A stretch of 64,000 nucleotides of DNA, taken from assembly GCA_001579985.1 (NCBI GenBank), contig LRSR01002679.1:1-64000 (forward strand), written 5' to 3'. The DNA is from Hypsibius dujardini. Lineage: Eukaryota; Tardigrada; Eutardigrada; Parachela; Hypsibiidae. A program made the position numbers and the translations under genes. Shown piece after piece: positions 57,824-64,000 of the stretch (the stretch's first letter is position 1; each line of letters opens with the position of its first letter). The notes under the pieces were generated by a model. It worked only from the letters and a program-made list of their open reading frames with translations. It made no database searches and had not been told where the DNA came from.

Positions 57824-60403
57824 ATGGACAATTCCTGGGACACATGGATTAAAGCGTTCACTCAGTGGGACGGAACTCCAATAGATATTGGCGACCTCGA
57901 AGAAGTTCTTGGGACCTCGCTGCATTCCCAAGGACCCCCAGTGGACATCGTGGAGTACCCGCTTCAACTTACAGTATCTCCAATGGAACAACTTCGCGAC
58001 ATCGAACAAATCATCGAATTCCCGCCTACGCCGGAAGTGATGGATGATCCAATGGACGGAAGCTGGGCGAACGACTCGTTCGAAGAACTGGCGGACCAAA
58101 TAGACTCCTCAGAATTTGAGGGAGGAGCAATGAGTGCACCCAACCTCTTTGACGTAGTGGACGTGACAAAGCTGTTTAAGGTGGACCCCCAGGGGACGCA
58201 GGTAAGCACAAAATTTGGTGTGACTCGCTACCTGTACGATGTACAGATAGCTAAACTCCCGTGTGTGTTTTCAAACGAGACCTCAATGCGCCTGCTCCCA
58301 ATGATTTTTGAGAAGATTTTCGAAATACGCAGAGTTCTTTGAGGATAGTGAACGAATCATTCTGGAGCTAGATTGCGACAGTTAGATAATCCAGTCTACC
58401 TTTCTGCCAAGCGATTCAAAGACTATTCAGTCAACGATTTTTTCAACAAGGTAATGCTCTTGAATTCCCAGCAGAAGTTTCGTGTCGATGAATCGTTCAG
58501 CATCCGAGTCACGCGCTGCCCCGTGCGGCCTGGTGGGGCTCCGAGTCGCAGGTTTACACATGACAAAGAGAATCGAAGAAGGTTTTCAAAGTCTATCGTG
58601 CAAGTTCTCGTGAACCACAATCTTTGTCTTCCAGCAGCACTTTGTCTTGGTGCGTTCCGCTTAACCCACCAAACCAAAAAAAATTCACACAAAGCAGAAT
58701 GGAGATCATTAACACGACCGAAAGCAAAAAACTTGTAAAGGCTGCATGCGATCTTGTCCTCCAAGTCTTACTGTGGGGAATCCCTTCAATATTGCAGACG
58801 ACCTCCCAAAATTTGCGTCGATTCTTCCTAGTTTCCAGATCACTGTCATCTCAGAACCAGACGGCAATGTTGTGATCTGTCGCATTCCCAACGAGCGAAA
58901 GCGGAAAATGCCTGAGATTATTCTATATTTCAACCAGAATCATTTTGATTTGATTACTACCAAAACCGGCTTCTACATGTCCTCATATTTTTGCGACCAT
59001 TGTCTGAAACCATACGCAAACAAGGATCGTCATCGCTGTAAAGGTCTTTGCAGTAAGTGACACCGATACGCGGATGAGTGTGAGAAAAGAGAGCAGACCA
59101 AGTGCAAAAAATGCTTGCGCACCTTCACCAACAAGGGGTGTTTTGAATTTCACAAACAATTTATGAAAAACCACAAATCACTGTGTGATCTCATTTTCGA
59201 ATGTTAGGTCTGTCATTGCTTCGTGAATTTGACTCAGGGTCGAGGGAGGTCTCATGAGTGTGGCACTTTTTCCTGTCAGACATGCAAGGACTTTGTGAAG
59301 GAGGAAGAACATCGTTGCATGATGCAAGTCACGGAAGCCATCCCAATCGAGGAAAACCCAAAATACATTTTTTTCGACTACGAAACCTACCTCGACGAGA
59401 ACAATATCCATGTCCTTAATCTTGTCGTGGCGCAGTACGCGGATGGAGTCGCGTTTCGTTTTCCACCCGACAATCAACCAATGACAGTCAAGTACAATGC
59501 CACGAAGGCTTTTTGCTCCTGGCTTTTTAACGAAAAACACAAAAAATTCACTTGTTTTGCTCTGAATTTCCGCGGATACGATGGACAATTCATTCTATCC
59601 CACATGGTCGAAAACAATCTGAACGGTACCAAATTGTTGAGTTTCGAGTATACCACACTTGGCATCACATTTTGAGACCTTTCAAATTTTATTTCTGGAT
59701 CGCTGGCCAGTATACCAAGAACCGTGGGTCTGGATCCGAATATTGTGAAAAAAGGCGACTTTGCTCATCGGTGCAATAGACCTAAAAACTTTAACAAAAT
59801 TATACCTTTTCCAGACGTCAATCAGTTTGTGATCGAGAAATGGCTACTGAAAAGAAGAGAGGAATTCCTCGTTTGGTATGCGGAGGAAAAAGAAAAAAAA
59901 ATCTGCTGAATTTCAGGGAAGAGCTTGTCAACTATTGTTCCAATGACGTCACAGTCCTGCGCCTTTGTACTTTAAAGTTTCGTGAGGATTTCTTGAAAAT
60001 TACCAACATTGATCCTTTTCGTGAGGTCACAAGAGCGTCAGCTTGCCGTCGTTTCTACACCACGTATCTTTTGCATCCTGGAGAAATTGGTGTCATTTCA
60101 GCCAACGGATACCAACCAAATCGAAAGACCAGCTTTGAAGCGACCGAGTATTTTGAGTACCTGAACAGTCAAGGTCATGAGATTGTCCATGGACGGGTAG
60201 GGAAAGAAAAACAGGTCAGTTCGTTTTTTGTCGATGGGTATGAGCAGTGCACCAACACAGTTTTCGAGTACAATGGCTGCAGCTTCCATGTGTTAGGTCT
60301 ACCAACAGGAAGTTTGGTAGGTAACAAGTTTATTAGACTGACTGTAGGAAAAGGTAGGGAAGAAAACTGGAAGAAAGGAAAGAAGAAAATATATCTGCCC
60401 TAA
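57824..60403 (+). mobile_element. Fossil protein-primed family B DNA polymerase (Polinton-type)
   Basis: Plus-strand open stretches through this interval together have the character of a protein-primed type B DNA polymerase, as carried by Polintons/Mavericks and adintovirus-like elements. Parts seen in order are an acidic N-terminal section beginning MDNSWDTWIKAF, a section with paired CxxC fingers, and the 3'-5' exonuclease region with FFDYETYL and, further on, YCSNDVTVLRL. The polymerase palm motifs and the integrase, protease, ATPase and capsid genes of a whole element were not recognised, and no terminal repeats were identified. The copy is broken, with about half a dozen breaks. The exonuclease motifs are still easy to read, so the insertion is probably not ancient. 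Confidence 0.72.
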
Positions 60404-60649
60404 AACTAATAAAACGTATGATTATATAGTAAAGTGTTAACTATAGAAATGGTAGGAAATAGCACATTCATCACAATTACATACAAGTAATTGGCTGTAG
60501 CAGCAGAATAGGGTTAATAAGGTAGATAGACTTACTAACCAAATCAGGTACTAGTGAGTTTAATAGCTGTAATGATTGAATATGAAGACTTGTTGGGCGT
60601 GGCCCAACAATTGCCCTCCGCCGGAAAACCACCGGCCTCGCGTGCTGGG

Positions 60650-61198
60650 TTACTGCGGTCTCTTTTTGGGTGACGTCGGATCCTTGCGTCCTTTCCGTGC
60701 CGGTGTCCGAAGAGGGCCTCCAGTCCTATCCATCGAGGTGGACGTGTTGGGTCGAGTGGGCGGGAGGATTTCCGGGCCATCTCCAATCACTAACTCCAAT
60801 GAGCTGTTACTGAAGTCGCCCACCATGGTGCGAAACAGCGCTCGTGTCGCCTGAAATAGTATCACGGACGCCTCGTCCGTGATGGTGTAACCCGCCGGAA
60901 GTGCTCTTTCGACGCGGCGTCGGAATCTGTCTTCCTGACCCTCGTTTACCACCAGGGAGGGAAAGGTCACGGTATATGTTCCTGCCGTGCTTCGCGTAGG
61001 ATCCGCGCCCTCCAATGCTTGCAGATCCATTGGATTGGTAAACGTAGCCGCCACACCGCCCTCTTGTGTCAACCTCCCCATGCTGAATGTCGTGCCGCTT
61101 GTCGGTGTTGGAGCCGGTGGTGAAACATTGGTGGATGATGACTCGACTAGAGTGATCACCGCCTCTGTGTTTGGAGATGTGGAGGCGGAACCATCCAT
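60650..61198 (-). CDS. Unknown 182-residue protein, Ser/Thr/Pro-rich ends
   Basis: A single uninterrupted frame from ATG at 61196-61198, with no intron needed. The N-terminal 50 residues are Ser/Thr/Pro-rich (SSSTNVSPPAPTPTSG). The middle looks folded: MDLQALEGADP, YTVTFPSLVVNEGQEDRFRR, ALPAGYTITDEASVILFQAT and SLELVIGDG. The C-terminus is basic (ARKGRKDPTSPKKRPQ), as in nucleic-acid-binding tails. There is no signal peptide or membrane segment. A TATA-like CATAAAAGG lies about 110 bases upstream. The ORF sits next to the fossil polymerase and may belong to the same virus-like element or be a host gene; no family is recognised. Confidence 0.5.
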   Translation of the reverse strand: MDGSASTSPNTEAVITLVESSSTNVSPPAPTPTSGTTFSMGRLTQEGGVAATFTNPMDLQALEGADPTRSTAGTYTVTFPSLVVNEGQEDRFRRRVERALPAGYTITDEASVILFQATRALFRTMVGDFSNSSLELVIGDGPEILPPTRPNTSTSMDRTGGPLRTPARKGRKDPTSPKKRPQ

Positions 61199-61308
61199 TT
61201 CCTCACCCCTAGATCGGTCCCTCGTCACCCAACTGAGGATATCGCGGCATGAATTGCAACAAAAAACAGAAAAAAAAACTCTACTGACGGTTCCTCGCCG
61301 GAACTTCG

Positions 61309-61317
61309 CCTTTTATG
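61309..61317 (-). promoter_or_regulatory. TATA-like box upstream of the 182-residue ORF
   Basis: CATAAAAGG on the minus strand. A start 25-30 bases downstream would fall near 61280, giving a leader of about 80 bases. Confidence 0.35.
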
Positions 61318-61854
61318 TGCGTCCGTTGCGGACGTGCTACTTCAAATGTTGGACCATTTGAAGTTGTTTGTTTGACCGCATTCGCATGTTCGGACTTGTT
61401 GAGTCCGCCGCATTTGTGTCTACAATCTGTCAAGCGTATCTCCCACTTGAAATTAAGCGTACCCTGTGCCGTTGTTGTTCGTCCGAGTGCCGTGCAGACG
61501 TAATATCCCTTTGCGTTTCATCGTGTTCTTTAGTATCAGCTAAGTTCGCCGCTAAAGTGGCACTTCCCCCGCTCGTCTTCAGAGTTGTGTGCGTCCACTG
61601 CTTGCATCCGGTTGTGCTGTCATAACTTCAGGGTGACGTAACACCCCGTGTCGATTTACATCCACCGCCGCGTATTTCCGGGTTGGTGCTTTATAAAAGC
61701 ACGTATCTCGCGAATGCGTCTTAAGTTCCTTCTCTTTTTTTTTATTTTTTTTTTTTTTATTACCGGCTCAGACGGTGCAGTTTTCTGCTGCGCCATTTGC
61801 TTCTGGCCGATTTCCCAGTGGCTGTCCCTCGGTTTCTTCGGCGATCCATCCGTT

Positions 61855-62232
61855 GGTATATCCGTCATTCTTTTTGAAGGTCCGTTGGTATGTCCGTCAT
61901 TCTTTTTGACGGTCCTTCTGTCGGTCCGTCCGTCGTTTTTCTTCGACGGTCCGTCCGCCATTCTTTTCTACGGTCCGTCTGTCGGTCCGTCCGTCGTTTT
62001 CTTCGACGGTCCGTCCACCATTCTTTTCGACGGTCCGTCTGTCGGTCCGTCCGTCGTTTTTATTCGACGGTCCGTCCGCCATTCTTTTCGACGGTCCGTC
62101 TGTCGGTCCGTCCGTCGTTTTTCTTCGACGGTCCGTCCGCCATTCTTTTCGACCGTCCGTCCGCCATTCTTTTCGACGGTCCGTCTGTCTGTCCGTCCGT
62201 CGTTTTTCTTCGACGGTCCGTCCGTCGTTGTT
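61855..62232. repeat. CCGT-rich minisatellite
   Basis: Units of about 60-65 bases built from GACGGTCCGTCTGTCGGTCC and GTCCGTCGTTTTTCTTCGAC, with CCGCCATTCTTTTCGA spacers. Every unit contains GACGGTCCGTC, which is nearly self-complementary. Long open frames on both strands here are repeat artefacts. Confidence 0.9.
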
Positions 62233-62721
62233 TTGTTCGGCTAGACCCTCGCTCAAGACTTAAAATGGTGGCTCGGTTCACCCTCTCCAGGTGTCTTGCT
62301 GTGGATCGGTCTCTTTCCTAGTCGTTGTCCCTATGTTGCCCACTCATTCGTGTGCTGAAGACTATGTTGCTAGATCCCTGTCGTGAACCCGTCCAAGCGA
62401 AACCTATAACCCGAGTCACTCCGGTTCGACAAAGGTGCGGTGGATGGGCGTTATTAGCACGTGCGATCGAACATCCTCTGGTCTCTGTGCAAGTGACTGT
62501 CCTCCAACTGCTGGTGGATACAGCTCCATCGCAGGGTGATGATTGGCAACCTCTGTGGTCCTTTCTGGGTTAGTTGATTAGTTCTCCAAGGCTCTGGGGT
62601 GTCTGCATCTCCCATGATTACCGACGCGTAAAATCGGGTAGGATGCAAATATTTTGGTGAATAAATGTTGAGTAAATACGATTGATGCTGTTTTTTAATA
62701 ATAGTTTCTTTTCATTTCCGT

Positions 62722-63639
62722 CTAGCGGACACCTGCATTGTTAGAAGCCGTACTGGTCTCGTCTTCGATGTCGTACTCAGCCAGGTCCTCCGGTGATGCC
62801 GTCATCGCGTTTCGTTCGTCCACCGTTTGCGCATGCCGTCTTCGGAAAGCTATATCCATCTCGACGTCGGTCACTGACGGTTGTGGGAATTCCGGTGAGT
62901 GAAAACGCGGGTGTACATCTAGAGAGAGGCCGAATTCATCTAGTTTTGCGATACTGCTTGGGTCAGCCATCAAATAGTACTCGATGCACTTAAGCATGAG
63001 GATAGGACCGTTGACTAAAGCTGGCGTTGAGCAGTAGTTTTGGTACGTCTTCTTGATCAAATTTCCCGCCACGGTAAACACGCCGTCAAAAATTGCGTTC
63101 GGTGACGGTCGTCGCAATAGGTGCATTTCCTCAAAAGAGTATGGCATCCTCTGCGTATCCATGATTCCGGGAGGAATTGCAGTTGTAATGGTTGCAAGTT
63201 GTTGTATTTCAAAACGTTCCGGTCTATTCGGTCGTGTGCTCTCAGTGTTGAATGGTCGGTAATTTTGTAAGGCGCGTTCCAATGCTGGTTTGTTTCGTGT
63301 GTCTTTCATCATTGAACGGAACCGCTCCGAATTTGAGAAAATCCACAAGGCGTCGCCGGGACTTTGTGACGTCTGTCCAGGTCCCGATTCGTCCGGACGC
63401 TTTGTCAAGCTTACCTGATTATTTGCGAACGTAAACATCCCATGGGCTGTTCCTATGTGTGTTTGAGTTGACAATTGTGATGGAGGCTGTTTCGTTACCC
63501 GTCGGACGTTGAGTATTTCCAGTTCCGGCGTTGTCCGGGTTGGCGTAATCTCTCCCACACTCCGGAATTCCATCACCCGACCCCTGGTGACGGCTACTGT
63601 TGGGTCCTCGTCGCGAGGGATGAATCGCCCATTCTCCAT
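62722..63639 (-). CDS. Unknown 305-residue protein
   Basis: Single uninterrupted frame from ATG at 63637-63639 to a TAA, the longest intronless frame of ordinary composition in the window. No signal peptide or membrane segment. Recognisable stretches include MEFRSVGEITPTRTTPELEI, GDALWIFSNSERFRSMMKDT, PYSFEEMHLLRRPSPNAIFD, KKTYQNYCSTPALVNGPILM and an acidic end (EDLAEYDIEDETS). No enzyme motif is seen. The mixed helix-rich character would suit a structural or nucleic-acid-binding protein. Its start lies inside the end of the frame at 63594-63935. It could belong to a virus-like element with the fossil polymerase at 57.8-60.4 kb; this is inference from position only. Confidence 0.5.
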   Translation of the reverse strand: MENGRFIPRDEDPTVAVTRGRVMEFRSVGEITPTRTTPELEILNVRRVTKQPPSQLSTQTHIGTAHGMFTFANNQVSLTKRPDESGPGQTSQSPGDALWIFSNSERFRSMMKDTRNKPALERALQNYRPFNTESTRPNRPERFEIQQLATITTAIPPGIMDTQRMPYSFEEMHLLRRPSPNAIFDGVFTVAGNLIKKTYQNYCSTPALVNGPILMLKCIEYYLMADPSSIAKLDEFGLSLDVHPRFHSPEFPQPSVTDVEMDIAFRRRHAQTVDERNAMTASPEDLAEYDIEDETSTASNNAGVR

Positions 63640-63935
63640 CCTGGCGCAAATCCCTTGGATACCTTAGAAATCACCAGTGGCGTTGTGGTGCCTTCTACTT
63701 CCCCATCCGTTCGGGTCCTCCTCGTAATTGGCATCCCTGTGTTGTCTCCCCTCAGGACGCATGGGGGCGGTGCGTAAACATAGGTACAGGTGCATGACTG
63801 ACTTGCGTGATTATATTGACTTTGCACAGATAGTGTATATACTTGACTTTGCGCCGTCTCCGCTGATCCAACTGGAACCAAGAGAGTTAGTGTGGTTAGC
63901 GCCAAAACGATGGATTCCTCTCTCAGTTCCGCCAA
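63594..63935 (-). CDS. Short open frame with hydrophobic start, no ATG
   Basis: Open for 113 codons but without an ATG at its upstream end; a stop lies two codons before. It could be an exon or use a non-AUG start. It opens with a hydrophobic run (SIVLALTTLTLLVPVGSAET) like a signal peptide, then SQSCTCTYVYAPPPC. It overlaps the start of the 305-residue frame by 46 bases in another frame. An AAG|GTATCC donor near 63661 offers a way to splice onward. Confidence 0.25.
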   Translation of the reverse strand: MAELREESIVLALTTLTLLVPVGSAETAQSQVYTLSVQSQYNHASQSCTCTYVYAPPPCVLRGDNTGMPITRRTRTDGEVEGTTTPLVISKVSKGFAPGWRMGDSSLATRTQQ

Positions 63936-64000
63936 AATTCAGGGGATGATGTTTAACCCGTATGGATGCTCTGTCGCCATGTTTTTGACCTCCATATCTG

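Noticed and set aside
61656-62321. DGPSVGPSV and RTDRRTVEK repeat proteins
   Set aside because: Frames through the CCGT minisatellite on both strands; not genes.
1-64000. CRISPR array or bacterial operon
   Set aside because: All direct repeats are contiguous mini- or microsatellites without unique spacers, and the genes are spliced eukaryotic genes.

Overview
The window looks like nuclear DNA of a small invertebrate. It has spliced genes with GT-AG introns, two eukaryotic tRNA genes, animal housekeeping genes (SCO1, MTHFR, EMC4, SmD2, SmD3, XPG), several astacin proteases, and introns packed with CTGT/GACA microsatellites and GATT/CAAT tracts. A secreted Tyr/Pro/Ser/Gly-rich protein and an astacin family point to an ecdysozoan, possibly a tardigrade. 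That placement is inference; nothing in the sequence settles the phylum.

Layout. 0.8-2.3 kb: a secreted PSYAP/GYG-rich protein (+). 2.5-2.8 kb: a long fold-back element. 4.5 kb: tRNA-Glu. 5.0-7.5 kb: SCO1 (+), with a probable Lys/Arg-rich gene nested antisense in its fourth intron. 7.5-12.9 kb: a secreted leucine-rich-repeat protein (-) that converges on SCO1 with only 57 bp between stop codons. 13.6-17.7 kb: complete MTHFR (-). 18.9-20.5 kb: a small coiled-coil protein (+). 21.2-23.6 kb: an intracellular LRR protein (-). 24.8-25.8 kb: EMC4 (-). 26.6-27.0 kb: SmD2 (+). 27.5 kb: tRNA-Pro. 28.6-29.6 kb: SmD3 (-). 30.2-34.7 kb: XPG/ERCC5 nuclease (+). 35-39 kb: GC-rich tandem repeats and a Helitron-type helicase remnant (+).

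39.7-55 kb is a cluster of secreted proteins rebuilt here exon by exon: a two-module secreted protein with a lost Cys-rich tail (-), an astacin with a Leu in the Met-turn (+), a related secreted Cys-rich protein (+), an astacin fused to a WAP-like domain (-), and an astacin with a hydrophobic C-terminus (-). Two of the astacins have equal coding length (987 nt) and three exons of identical length, so they are recent paralogues. The two non-astacin genes appear to be paralogues of each other. Nearly all introns in the cluster are phase 1.

55-57.8 kb is repeat-rich and gene-poor. 57.8-60.4 kb holds a broken fossil of a protein-primed family B DNA polymerase, as carried by Polintons and related virus-like elements. 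60.6-64 kb has long minus-strand ORFs of unknown function separated by a CCGT-rich minisatellite; at least two look intact.

How the genes fit together: SmD2 and SmD3 are both core spliceosomal Sm proteins and lie within 3 kb of each other. SCO1, MTHFR, EMC4 and XPG are unrelated housekeeping genes. The only functional grouping is the secreted cluster, which suggests an extracellular protease system with two novel partner-like proteins between the astacins. All splice models are from reading frame, phase and splice-site consensus; none is tested by transcripts.
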